Assembly (NCBI RefSeq): GCF_002939985.1
Contig: NZ_MDFM01000004.1
Coordinates: 173,357-229,115, forward strand
Direction: 5' to 3'
DNA length: 55,759 nt
From: Xanthomonas hortorum pv. cynarae
GTDB taxonomy: Bacteria > Pseudomonadota > Gammaproteobacteria > Xanthomonadales > Xanthomonadaceae
In this document: positions 44,620-52,954 of the stretch, piece after piece
How the letters are laid out: each line of letters starts with the position of its first letter
Numbering within the stretch: the stretch's first letter is position 1
The notes under the pieces: generated by a model
What the model was told of the DNA's origin: nothing
Databases searched by the model: none
Seen by the model: the letters and a program-made list of their open reading frames with translations, nothing else
Translations under genes and position numbers: made by a program

Positions 44620-46017
44620 ATGCTGCCCCTGGTCGCCCTGGTTGGACGGCCCAATGTCGGCAAGTCCACCATTTTCAATGCGCTGACGCGCACCCGTGAT
44701 GCCCTGGTCCACGACCAGCCCGGCGTCACCCGCGACCGTAACTACGGGGTCTGCCGTCTCGACGAGGAGCGCCCCTTCATCGTCGTCGATACCGGCGGTA
44801 TCGCCGGCGATGAGGAAGGTCTTGCCGGCGCCACCGCGCGTCAGGCACGTGCCGCTGCCGGCGAAGCCGATCTGGTGCTGTTCGTGGTCGATGGCCGCGA
44901 AGGCGCCTCCTCGCTCGACGACGAGATCCTGGCCTGGCTGCGCAAGCTGGCACGCCCGACCGTGCTGGTCATCAACAAGATCGACGGCACCGACGAAGAA
45001 ACCGTGCGCTCGGAGTTCGCGCGCTACGGGTTTTCCGATGTGGTGGCGCTGTCTGCCGCGCATCGGCAGGGCATCGACGAACTGCTCGAAGAAGTCGGTG
45101 CGCGCTTGCCAGCCGAAGGTGCCGGCGAATTGCTGGATACCGACCCGGCGCGCGTGCGCATCGCCTTTGTCGGCCGCCCGAATGTGGGCAAGTCGACGCT
45201 GGTCAATCGCCTGCTCGGCGAAGAACGCATGATCGCCTCGGAAGTGCCGGGCACCACGCGCGACTCGATCGCGGTGGACATGGATCGCGACGGGCGCCAA
45301 TACCGCTTGATCGATACGGCCGGCCTGCGTCGCCGTGGCAAGGTCGAGGAGGCGGTGGAGAAGTTCAGCGCGTTCAAGACGCTGCAGGCAATCGAACAAT
45401 GCCAGGTCGCGGTGCTGATGCTCGATGCCGGCGAAGGCGTCACTGATCAGGACGCGACCATTCTTGGCGCGATCCTGGACGCTGGCCGCGCGTTGGTGGT
45501 GGCGATCAATAAGTGGGACGGGCAGAGCGACTATCAGCGTGCGCAGGCCGAAGACCTGCTGTCGCGCAAGCTGGGCTTTGTCAGCTGGGCGGAGGCGGTG
45601 CGGATTTCCGCGTTGCACGGCTCGGGCATGCGCGAGCTGTTTCAGGCGATTCACCGCGCGCACGCCTCGGCCACGCACGAGTTCAGCACCAGCGAAGTCA
45701 ACCAGGCGCTGGAAATCGCCTACGAGACCAATCCGCCGCCGAGCATCCGTGGTCACGTCTCCAAGCTGCGCTACGTGCATCCGGGTGGCGCAAATCCGCC
45801 GACCTTCATCGTGCATGGCACGCGTCTGAAAGTGTTGCCGGAGTCGTACAAACGCTATCTGGAAAACTTCTTCCGCAAGCGTTTCAAGCTGGTCGGCACG
45901 CCGGTGCGTTTCATCTTCCGTGAAGGCGCCAATCCGTACGAGGGCAAGAAGAACACGCTCACTGAGCGGCAGGTGGCGCGCAAGCGGCGCTTGATGAAGC
46001 ACGTCAAGGGCAAGTAG
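44620..46017 (+). CDS. der: Ribosome biogenesis GTPase Der (EngA)
   Basis: Der is a double-GTPase needed for 50S maturation. The 465-residue product begins [20 protein letters not shown] at the first G1. It continues with DTGGIAG (G3) and NKID (G4), then a second G domain with [19 protein letters not shown] (about 183), DTAGLRR and NKWD. A C-terminal KH-like domain (about 355-440) has [20 protein letters not shown] then [27 protein letters not shown] site precedes the ATG, so the longer frame from 44485 is rejected. It is the last gene of the ndk-der run. Confidence 0.98.
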   Translation: MLPLVALVGRPNVGKSTIFNALTRTRDALVHDQPGVTRDRNYGVCRLDEERPFIVVDTGGIAGDEEGLAGATARQARAAAGEADLVLFVVDGREGASSLDDEILAWLRKLARPTVLVINKIDGTDEETVRSEFARYGFSDVVALSAAHRQGIDELLEEVGARLPAEGAGELLDTDPARVRIAFVGRPNVGKSTLVNRLLGEERMIASEVPGTTRDSIAVDMDRDGRQYRLIDTAGLRRRGKVEEAVEKFSAFKTLQAIEQCQVAVLMLDAGEGVTDQDATILGAILDAGRALVVAINKWDGQSDYQRAQAEDLLSRKLGFVSWAEAVRISALHGSGMRELFQAIHRAHASATHEFSTSEVNQALEIAYETNPPPSIRGHVSKLRYVHPGGANPPTFIVHGTRLKVLPESYKRYLENFFRKRFKLVGTPVRFIFREGANPYEGKKNTLTERQVARKRRLMKHVKGK

Positions 46018-46222
46018 GCAGGGCTGCCGCGCCGGGCGTGCCATCTTCGACGAGCTGGCATGCGTGGCGTGCTAGCTCCAGCTTGGGTTGAGTCACGCGC
46101 CTGGAAGTTGCCGTGTTTGCGCGATTCGTGCTGGCCGGCGTGCCGGCCATGCCCTCTGACGAACAGGTGATCGTTCTGTTCGCCGCTCTGAGCCGGCCTG
46201 GCGCACTGGTATCCTGCGCGCC

Positions 46223-47443
46223 ATGACCGATTATCCCTCCCGCATTCCCTATGCGCAGGCGCTGCAGATTCTGCAGGCCGTTGCGGCCCAAAACCGCCCG
46301 CCCGATGAAAACATCGCCACCTCGCGTGCCGATGGGCGGATTTCCGCTGCCGATCTGATTGCACCGCTGCCACTACCGCCATTCGCCAACAGTGCGATGG
46401 ATGGCTTTGCGTTGCGGCATGCCGATGTCGCTGGCGGCGATGCGTCGTTGCAACTGGTCGGCGAACAATTCGCTGGCGAGCGTTGGACCGGCACGCTCAG
46501 CGCGGGGCAATGTCTGCGTATCACCACCGGCGCGCCGCTGCCCGATGGCGCCGACACGGTGATCCCGAAGGAAGATGCGGATGAGCGCCATGGTGTAGTG
46601 CGCTTCCGCACGATGCCTGTATTGGGCGCGGCGGTGCGTCTGGCCGGCAGCGACGTGCGTGCGGGCGATCTGGTGATCCAGGCCGGACAGGTGTTGACGC
46701 CTGCCCGCATCGGGTTGGCGGCGGCGCTCGGTCTGTCGCGGCTTGCGGTGGCGCCGCGGCCGACCATTGCGGTGCTGGCCACCGGCGATGAACTGGTGGA
46801 GCCGGGCATGCCGTTGGGGCCGGGACAGATCTACAACAGCAACCGCGACATGCTGATGGCGCAGCTGCGCGCACTGGGCTACGCGCCGACCGCATGGCCG
46901 ACCCTGCCGGACGATCCGCAACGCATCCGCACCATGCTGGAGGACGCGGCTGCGGCCTTCGATGTGGTGATCACCTGCGGCGGCGTCTCGGCGGGGGAAA
47001 AGGATTATCTGCCGCAGCTGATCGGCGAACTGGGCCGTATCCACTTCTGGCGCGTGCGCATGCGCCCGGGCATGCCGGCGGTGCTGGGGCAGATCGGCCG
47101 CTGTCTGGTGCTGGGTTTGCCGGGCAATCCGGTGTCGGTGCTGGCGACGCTGATCGCCTACGGTATGCCGCTGCTGGATGGCTTGCAGGGGCGTAGCGAA
47201 CCGCGTCCGGTGTGGCATGCAGCGCTGGCAGGCCCGTGGGAAAAGCGTCACGAACGCCTGGAGTTTTTGCGCGGACGGCTGGAGTGCGGCGAGGACGGGC
47301 GGTTGACCGCGCTGCCGCATCGCGGCGATGCATCGCACCTGCTGCGTGGCGCGGCCGACAGCAATGCCTTGATCGTGTTGCCCGAGCAGGCACGACGCTT
47401 CGAGGCAGGCGAGATCGTGCGGGTGATTCCTTACGCGCTTTGA
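46223..47443 (+). CDS. moeA: Molybdopterin molybdenumtransferase MoeA (copy 1)
   Basis: MoeA inserts molybdate into adenylated molybdopterin. The 406-residue product has the MoeA N-terminal domains with PLPPFANSAMDGFALRHADV (about 48-68), LRITTGAPLPDGADTVIPKE (about 98-118), the MogA-like domain with VLATGDELVEPGMPLGPGQI, ITCGGVSAGEKDYLPQLIGE and PGMPAVLGQIGRCLVLGLPG, and a C-terminal beta domain. A second, different MoeA lies at 50711. It stands alone on plus, converging on moeB; no clear promoter was found in the 205 bp upstream. Confidence 0.95.
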   Translation: MTDYPSRIPYAQALQILQAVAAQNRPPDENIATSRADGRISAADLIAPLPLPPFANSAMDGFALRHADVAGGDASLQLVGEQFAGERWTGTLSAGQCLRITTGAPLPDGADTVIPKEDADERHGVVRFRTMPVLGAAVRLAGSDVRAGDLVIQAGQVLTPARIGLAAALGLSRLAVAPRPTIAVLATGDELVEPGMPLGPGQIYNSNRDMLMAQLRALGYAPTAWPTLPDDPQRIRTMLEDAAAAFDVVITCGGVSAGEKDYLPQLIGELGRIHFWRVRMRPGMPAVLGQIGRCLVLGLPGNPVSVLATLIAYGMPLLDGLQGRSEPRPVWHAALAGPWEKRHERLEFLRGRLECGEDGRLTALPHRGDASHLLRGAADSNALIVLPEQARRFEAGEIVRVIPYAL

Positions 47444-47601
47444 TCGCTCACTGGATCAGTGGCGAACAACACGTGGCGATAGCTCTCACGCGCGCGTGCG
47501 GCAAGCGTGTAGGTGGCAGGTCGAAGCGCTGCGGCCGGGCGGTGCGCCATGACGCCCGCTCAGGCCTGGCTGACGCTACGCAGTCGATTTAAGTGCCGCT
47601 T

Positions 47602-48744
47602 TCAGCCGACTGCGCTGCCGCAGAACGCGGCGTAGTCGGCATAGCCGGGGAACGCGGTGCCAGGCGCGCAGACTGGGCAATGCGGATCGGGTGGCAGACG
47701 GATTTCGCGAAAGCGCATGGCCAAGGCATCGAAGCTGAGCAGGCGCCCGGCCAGGCTGTCGCCGATGCCCAGCAGCAACTTGATCGCTTCGCTGGCTTGC
47801 AGCAATCCGATGACGCCAGGCAGCACGCCGAGGACGCCGGCGTCGGCGCAGCTGGGGGCAAACTCCGGCGGTGGCGGTTCGGGGAACAGGCAGCGATAGC
47901 AAGGCGCATGACCGCGGTTGCGACCGGCATCGAACACACTCAATTGCCCTTCGAACTGCTGCACTGCACCGTAGACCAACGGTTTGCCGAGTTTGACGCA
48001 GGCATCGTTGAGCAGATACCGCGCAGGAAAATTGTCCGCACCGTCGATCACCACATCCACGTCCTGCAGCAATGCTTCGACATTGCTGGCGGTAACGCGT
48101 GTCTGCAGCGCGTCGACCTGCACGCGTGGGTTGAGTGCGGCGATGCGCTGCGCAGCCGAGGCGACCTTCGCGATCCCCACGCTGTCTTCGGTGTGCAGAA
48201 TCTGGCGCTGCAGATTGCTGCGATCCACCACATCGTCGTCGGCGATGCGCAGATGGCCGACACCGGCAGCGGCAAGATAAAACGCAGCCGGCGAGCCAAG
48301 CCCGCCCGCGCCGACCAGCAATACGCGCGCGCGCGCCAGCCGCTGCTGGCCTTCCAGACCGACCTGCGGCAGGCGTAGATGGCGCGAATAGCGCTCTAGA
48401 AAATCCTGTTCGTCCGCCGGCAGCGCGGGGCGCACCAGCGGCAGGCCGTCGTTCGTCCACGCGGTGGTGCCGCCGAGTACCGAAGACACCGCTGTATAGC
48501 CGTGCGCACGCAGCACCTCGGCCGTCTGCGCCGAGCGCTTGCCGCTTTGGCAGATCACTACGATCTCGCGTGTGTGCTCGGGCAGATGCCGTGCGGGTGC
48601 AGTTTCCAGATCGCTCTGCACGATGGCCAGTGCGCCTTCGGCCTGGCCGCTGGCGCGTTCGTGCAGTTGCCGGATATCGATCAACAAGGCGCCCTGCATG
48701 GCACGAGCGCGGGCGTCGGCGGGAGTGATGTCGTGGCTGCTCAT
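47602..48744 (-). CDS. moeB: Rhodanese-MoeB/ThiF adenylyltransferase fusion
   Basis: MoeB adenylates the C-terminus of MoaD for molybdopterin synthesis. The 380-residue product combines an N-terminal rhodanese domain (about 5-105; IDIRQLHERASGQAEGA, active-site Cys in VVICQSGKRSAQTAEVL) with an E1-like domain (about 120-375). The latter has LLVGAGGLGSPAAFYLAAAG, ADDDVVDRSNLQRQILH, DGADNFPARYLLNDAC and two zinc-binding CxxC pairs (PCYRCLF and HCPVCA). The domain order is the reverse of eukaryotic MOCS3, where rhodanese is last. The ATG at 48744 begins the rhodanese domain. It is divergent from a small gene at 48848. Confidence 0.93.
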   Translation of the reverse strand: MSSHDITPADARARAMQGALLIDIRQLHERASGQAEGALAIVQSDLETAPARHLPEHTREIVVICQSGKRSAQTAEVLRAHGYTAVSSVLGGTTAWTNDGLPLVRPALPADEQDFLERYSRHLRLPQVGLEGQQRLARARVLLVGAGGLGSPAAFYLAAAGVGHLRIADDDVVDRSNLQRQILHTEDSVGIAKVASAAQRIAALNPRVQVDALQTRVTASNVEALLQDVDVVIDGADNFPARYLLNDACVKLGKPLVYGAVQQFEGQLSVFDAGRNRGHAPCYRCLFPEPPPPEFAPSCADAGVLGVLPGVIGLLQASEAIKLLLGIGDSLAGRLLSFDALAMRFREIRLPPDPHCPVCAPGTAFPGYADYAAFCGSAVG

Positions 48745-48847
48745 CCCGCTATTGTCGCGCAAACCCCGATACGGCGATGTGCTGGCTGGCGGCGTTGGCA
48801 TCAGGCTCACCGAGGTCGCGGTAGCGTGGGTACAAAAGGAGACAGTC

Positions 48848-49063
48848 ATGACACCCGAGATCGATGCGCAACTGAAACACCTCGCCGACGAATTGCCCGA
48901 TATCCGACGCCAGCACCCGGATGATTTCTGGGATGTCTTCCATGCACGTGCGGAGACGATCACAGCGAAAGCCGATTCGACAGAACAAGCCGCACAGATC
49001 GTCAAGCGGATCGACGAGATGCTGGCGGCCCATCAGCTCGGGCCTGCGGACCCTGGAGCTTGA
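48848..49063 (+). CDS. Small acidic protein of unknown function
   Basis: I do not recognise this 71-residue protein. It is kept because the ATG has a strong AAAAGGAGA ribosome-binding site at good spacing and the gene lies free between moeB and xthA, divergent from moeB by about 100 bp. The sequence is mostly helical and acidic (MTPEIDAQLKHLADELPDIR, then ETITAKADSTEQAAQIVKRI), with HPDDFWDVFHAR in the middle. No signal peptide, membrane span or cysteine. A role in Moco or DNA repair cannot be inferred. Confidence 0.7.
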   Translation: MTPEIDAQLKHLADELPDIRRQHPDDFWDVFHARAETITAKADSTEQAAQIVKRIDEMLAAHQLGPADPGA

Positions 49064-49257
49064 CTAAGCGTTTCGCGCTGCAAGGCCGATAAAACTGGTT
49101 TGGCAGTGCTTGCTGCTTCGGCATTCACTGCTGAGCTAACTGTGCGGCATGGCCTTCACATGGGCGGGGTAAGCAGAGACTTCACCTCGCTTGAGCATCG
49201 GCTTCATGCGGCTGCAGCCATTGTCGTTACCTTACGCAAAGGGCCGCTCGCATTCCC

Positions 49258-50238
49258 ATGTCAGCCACCACACGCAAGATCGCCACCTTCAACGTCAATG
49301 GCATCCATAGCCGGCTGCCGCATCTGCTGGAATGGCTGCAGCGCGAGCAACCGGATATCGTCGGCTTGCAGGAGCTCAAAGCCACGCAGGAGGCGTTTCC
49401 GGAACAGGCGATCCGTGACGCCGGCTATGGGGTGATCTGGCAGGGCGAGAAGTCGTGGAACGGTGTGGCCCTGCTTGCACGTGGCGCAGACCCGGTGGAG
49501 ATTCGTCGCGGCCTGCCGTGGGACCCAGGCGATAGGCAAAGCCGCTATCTGGAAGCTGCGATTCATGGCGTGGTGGTGGCCTGCCTGTATCTGCCCAACG
49601 GCAATCCGCAGCCGGGGCCGAAGTTCGATTACAAGCTCGCCTGGTTTCAGCGCTTGATCCGCCATGCCAAGACCTTGGTCGAGTTGCCGCATCCGGTGGC
49701 CTTGATCGGCGATTTCAACGTGGTACCGACCGATGCGGATATCTACGACCCCAAGGGCTGGCGCAAGGATGCGTTGCTGCAGCCCGAAAGTCGCCAGGCA
49801 TATGCAGCGCTGTTGCAGCAAGGCTGGACCGACAGCTTGCTGGCCGTGCATGGCGATACACCTATCTACACGTTCTGGGATTATTTTCGCCAGCACTTTG
49901 CGCGTGACCGCGGCTTGCGTATTGATCATCTACTGCTCAATTGCACGCTGGCGCCCGGCTTGCAGGATGCAGGCGTGGACAAGTGGGTGCGCGCCCTGGA
50001 GAAGGCCAGCGACCATGCGCCGACCTGGATCAGCGTGCGTGTGCCGGATGCAGTTGCAGAGGCAGTGGTGGATACCGAGGCTGCGTCGAAGCCGCGCAAG
50101 CGTGCGGCTGTGAAAAAGACGCCTGCGCGCAAGAAGGACAACAAGACCGCATCGAAGGCAGTCGCGAAAACGACCACAGCAAAAAAACCGACGCCCCGCA
50201 CTGCCAAGCCGCGCAAGGCAGCCAAGCGCGTCAGCTGA
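49258..50238 (+). CDS. xthA: Exodeoxyribonuclease III (XthA) with basic C-terminal tail
   Basis: XthA cleaves at abasic sites and degrades from 3' ends in base-excision repair. The 326-residue product has the Exo III fold (1-262): IATFNVNGIHSRLPHLLEWL with the catalytic Asn, LQELKATQEAFP with the metal-binding Glu, LIGDFNVVPTDADIY, DYFRQHFARDRGLRIDHLL and SDHAPTWISV with the catalytic Asp-His. After about residue 265 comes a Lys/Ala/Thr-rich tail of some 60 residues (for example KKTPARKKDNKTASKAVA), absent from E. coli XthA and resembling histone H1-like tails. The gene's stop overlaps that of the convergent gene. Confidence 0.96.
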   Translation: MSATTRKIATFNVNGIHSRLPHLLEWLQREQPDIVGLQELKATQEAFPEQAIRDAGYGVIWQGEKSWNGVALLARGADPVEIRRGLPWDPGDRQSRYLEAAIHGVVVACLYLPNGNPQPGPKFDYKLAWFQRLIRHAKTLVELPHPVALIGDFNVVPTDADIYDPKGWRKDALLQPESRQAYAALLQQGWTDSLLAVHGDTPIYTFWDYFRQHFARDRGLRIDHLLLNCTLAPGLQDAGVDKWVRALEKASDHAPTWISVRVPDAVAEAVVDTEAASKPRKRAAVKKTPARKKDNKTASKAVAKTTTAKKPTPRTAKPRKAAKRVS

Positions 50239-50506
50239 TTCCACGCAGCTGGCGATGCTTGATCCGTTGCAGCACATAGCCGGTGATGGCGGTCAGCAGG
50301 ATCAGTGCATTGCTGACGATAAACACCGCGTTGCCGACCAGGTAGCTGTAAACGATAAACAACACCGAGGCGCTGATCTGACCGACAAACAACCAGCGCG
50401 AGACACCCTGTGCCGCAGGCGACTGCCATTGCTTGTAAATCTGGCGGATCAAGGTGGCGATCAGAACGGCGCTGGCGAGCCAGCCAACAAGGTCGACGAA
50501 TTGCAT
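50231..50506 (-). CDS. SemiSWEET-like small membrane transporter
   Basis: The 91-residue protein has three predicted membrane helices (about 4-20, 38-56 and 60-82), the triple-helix unit of the MtN3/SemiSWEET (PQ-loop) family of sugar transporters that work as dimers. Family-like features are LIRQIYKQWQSPAAQGVSRW after helix 1, then LFVGQISASVLFIVYSYLVG and VFIVSNALILLTAITGYV with the conserved Asn. The exact PQ dipeptide is not present, so substrate is uncertain. I use the ATG at 50506; the longer frame to 51520 is antisense to moeA copy 2. It converges on xthA with overlapping stops. Confidence 0.75.
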   Translation of the reverse strand: MQFVDLVGWLASAVLIATLIRQIYKQWQSPAAQGVSRWLFVGQISASVLFIVYSYLVGNAVFIVSNALILLTAITGYVLQRIKHRQLRGIS

Positions 50507-50710
50507 GGTGTGCAAAGATGAAAAAACTACCTGCAAGTGTGCGGCGCAGCGTGTTGACGATGCGTTCGAGCAGCGTCGAGCGCTGGGGTGATCGCGTGAT
50601 CGGTCACTGGTGCATTCGCCGTCGTAACGCCGTCGCGGCATGCCTGTACCAGCCGCGCTGGAGGCCGGTATCCTAGCCAGGTCATCCATCGGTCGGCCGT
50701 CGCCTTGCTC

Positions 50711-51964
50711 ATGATCAGCTACGCCGAAGCCCTTGCACTGATCCATCAGCAGGTCGCCACGCTTGCCAGCGAGTGGGTGGACAGTGCGGATGCGCAAGGT
50801 CGCGTGCTTGCGCAGGCATTGTCGAGCCCGGCCGAGCTGCCGGCTTTCGACAACAGTGCGATGGATGGATTTGCGTTGGTCACCGATGGCCGTGGCGCAA
50901 TGACCGCAAGTGAGCACGCGGTCGGTGGCACCGTTGCCGCAGGCGAAGATGCCGGTGGCATTACGGCAGGCGCGGCCTGGGAAATCATGACCGGTGCCGG
51001 CTTGCCGGCAGGTGCGGATGCCGTGGTGCCGATCGAACAGGTGGAGCTGCTGGCGCATGACGGCGCACGCCCCAGCCGCATCCGGCTGCGCGCCGATGTA
51101 CGTGCCGGCCAGCACATTCGCCGACGGGGAGAAGACGTGGCCTTGCACGATCGCGTGATCGAGGCCGGCACGGTGCTGCGCGGTGCGCATCTGATGCTGC
51201 TGGCCGGGCTGGGCTGCGCGCGCGTGCAGGTGGTGCGGCGCCCGCGTGTGGCCTTGATCGCGACCGGCCGCGAATTGGTTGGCGATCCTGCGCAGCCGCT
51301 GCAGCCCGGCCAGATCCGCGATGGCACCAGCAGCTATCTGCTCAGTCAGTTGCAGGCTGCGGGTGCGGAGCTGGTATGGCGCGGTCAGGTGGGTGATGAC
51401 GCTGCCGCCTTCGATGCGGCGCTCGCGCAAGCGCGTCATGCGGGAGCCGATGTCATCTTGAGCACCGGTGCGGTGTCGCGTGGTCGCTACGATTTCGTGC
51501 CGGATGCGTTGGCGCGACATGGGGCGGCGTTGCTATTTCATAAGGTGGCGGTGCGGCCAGGCAAGCCGGTGTTGTTGGCGCGCTTTGCGGACGGCGCGCT
51601 GTATTTCGGTTTGCCGGGCAATCCGATGGCCAGCGCTGCCGGGCTACGTTTTTTTGTCGAGCCGGCCTTGCGTGGTTTGCTGGGCATGCCTGCGGAGCGC
51701 GGTTTGCGTGTTGCGCTGCACACACCGATGCATGCACGACCGCTCTGGCGGCAGCACCTGCGCGCGCGTTTGAACTGCAGCGATGCCGGTGTGCTGTGCG
51801 TGCAGATCTTGCCGCAGCAAGAGTCGTTTCGCGTGGCGCCGTTGTTGCAGGCCAATGTGTGGGCGGTGCTGGAGCCGCAGGACGATGGTGCCGCGCCCAG
51901 TACGACGGCGCAGGTGTTCGGCCTGGGGCATCTGCAGCCGGCTGCGCCGGCGATCGCGCCATGA
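50711..51964 (+). CDS. moeA: Molybdopterin molybdenumtransferase MoeA (copy 2)
   Basis: This is a second MoeA-family protein, 417 residues from the ATG at 50711; an in-frame TTG lies two codons earlier. It has SPAELPAFDNSAMDGFALVT, WEIMTGAGLPAGADAVVPIE, the RGEDV segment of domain II, PRVALIATGRELVG, the MogA-like stretch ADVILSTGAVSRGRYDFVPD with KVAVRPGKPVLLARF, and FGLPGNPMASAAGLRFFVEP. It is distinct from copy 1 in sequence, so the two are old paralogs. mobA follows after 46 bp on the same strand, which favours this copy for the dedicated Moco pathway. Confidence 0.93.
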   Translation: MISYAEALALIHQQVATLASEWVDSADAQGRVLAQALSSPAELPAFDNSAMDGFALVTDGRGAMTASEHAVGGTVAAGEDAGGITAGAAWEIMTGAGLPAGADAVVPIEQVELLAHDGARPSRIRLRADVRAGQHIRRRGEDVALHDRVIEAGTVLRGAHLMLLAGLGCARVQVVRRPRVALIATGRELVGDPAQPLQPGQIRDGTSSYLLSQLQAAGAELVWRGQVGDDAAAFDAALAQARHAGADVILSTGAVSRGRYDFVPDALARHGAALLFHKVAVRPGKPVLLARFADGALYFGLPGNPMASAAGLRFFVEPALRGLLGMPAERGLRVALHTPMHARPLWRQHLRARLNCSDAGVLCVQILPQQESFRVAPLLQANVWAVLEPQDDGAAPSTTAQVFGLGHLQPAAPAIAP

Positions 51965-52010
51965 GCGTGCGTCGGCACGCAGCGCGACGCAGTGCCTGCG
52001 GGCAGGCAGC

Positions 52011-52580
52011 ATGACCGCCACACACCCGTGGATCGGTGTGGTGCTGGCCGGCGGCCGTTCCTCGCGCATGGGCCATGACAAGGCGCTGCTGCCGTGGCGC
52101 GGGCGTCCGTTGGTTGCGCACATGCAGGCGTTGCTGCGCGATGCCGGCGCGCTGGATGTAGTGATCAGCGGTGATCGTCCGGGCTATGCCGGGATTGCCG
52201 ATGCGCAGCCGGATCTGGGGCCGCTGGGCGGCCTGGCCAGTGTGATCGATCATGTGGCCGATGCAACGACACTTGTGGTGGTACCGGTCGACATGCCGCT
52301 GCTGTCCAGGCCATTGCTGGAGCGACTGCTGGCGCCACCACCGCAGCGCTGCGCCGCTTTCGAAGACGAGATGTTGCCGATGCGTCTGTGCGTGGATGGC
52401 GTTGTGCGTGAGGCGCTCTCGGTGTTGATGGCAGGCGCTGCATCGTCACGCTCGCTGCGCGCCTTGCAGCGTTCACTGCAGTGCCATCGCGTGGCTGTCA
52501 CCGCCAGCGAACGCGGCGCGTTCGTCAATTGCAATACTCCCGAGCAGTGGAGTCAGCTCAGTCATGAAAATCCAGATTGA
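52011..52580 (+). CDS. mobA: Molybdenum cofactor guanylyltransferase MobA
   Basis: MobA joins GMP to Mo-molybdopterin to give MGD, needed by assimilatory nitrate reductase. The 189-residue product has the nucleotidyltransferase motif IGVVLAGGRSSRMGHDKALL near the N-terminus, PDLGPLGGLASVID, VVPVDMPLLSRPLLERLL with the metal-binding Asp, and the ending GAFVNCNTPEQW. It overlaps the next gene by 17 bp and follows moeA copy 2. Confidence 0.95.
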   Translation: MTATHPWIGVVLAGGRSSRMGHDKALLPWRGRPLVAHMQALLRDAGALDVVISGDRPGYAGIADAQPDLGPLGGLASVIDHVADATTLVVVPVDMPLLSRPLLERLLAPPPQRCAAFEDEMLPMRLCVDGVVREALSVLMAGAASSRSLRALQRSLQCHRVAVTASERGAFVNCNTPEQWSQLSHENPD

Positions 52581-52926
52581 AGGTCAGCAGCTGCGCTTTC
52601 GCATCGACGAAGCTGAATTGGCCGAGTTGCTTGCCGGGCGCACGGTCGATAACGAAAGCCGCTTGCCGAGCGGGCAGGGCGCGCGATTGGTGCGCCACAG
52701 CGTGAGCCTGACCGGTGGTCACGCGGCCTGCAACTGCGCCACCGATCATTGGCAGTTGTCGGTGCCGCGCGATGCGCTGGAGGAGCATGCACGGCAGTTG
52801 CCCAGCCGCGACGGGCTGAGTTTCAGCTTCGATGCCGGGGCTGGCCATGCCGAACACACGGCGTTGCGCGTGACCTTCGATATCGACGTGCGCGACAGTG
52901 CGCGCAAGCGGTTTCCGAAAGCGTGA
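52564..52926 (+). CDS. Conserved-looking protein of unknown function after mobA
   Basis: The 120-residue product overlaps the mobA end by 17 bp, so it is probably cotranslated. It begins MKIQIEGQQLRFRIDEAELA and is rich in beta strands, with an NCATDHW stretch and a C-terminal RVTFDIDVRDSARKRFPKA. The pattern recalls the small DUF7009-type proteins found beside molybdenum-cofactor genes, but I am not certain of the match. No signal peptide or membrane span. It converges on the siroheme synthase gene, 28 bp away. Confidence 0.8.
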   Translation: MKIQIEGQQLRFRIDEAELAELLAGRTVDNESRLPSGQGARLVRHSVSLTGGHAACNCATDHWQLSVPRDALEEHARQLPSRDGLSFSFDAGAGHAEHTALRVTFDIDVRDSARKRFPKA

Positions 52927-52954
52927 TCCAGCTGCGGCCGCAGGTGCGTGCCGC

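Noticed and set aside
51961..52014. 17-codon frame linking moeA copy 2 and mobA with ATGA overlaps
   Set aside because: The overlaps look like coupling, but the peptide is Arg/Ala-rich, there is no ribosome-binding site, and chance is a sufficient explanation. It may still be a re-initiation relay.
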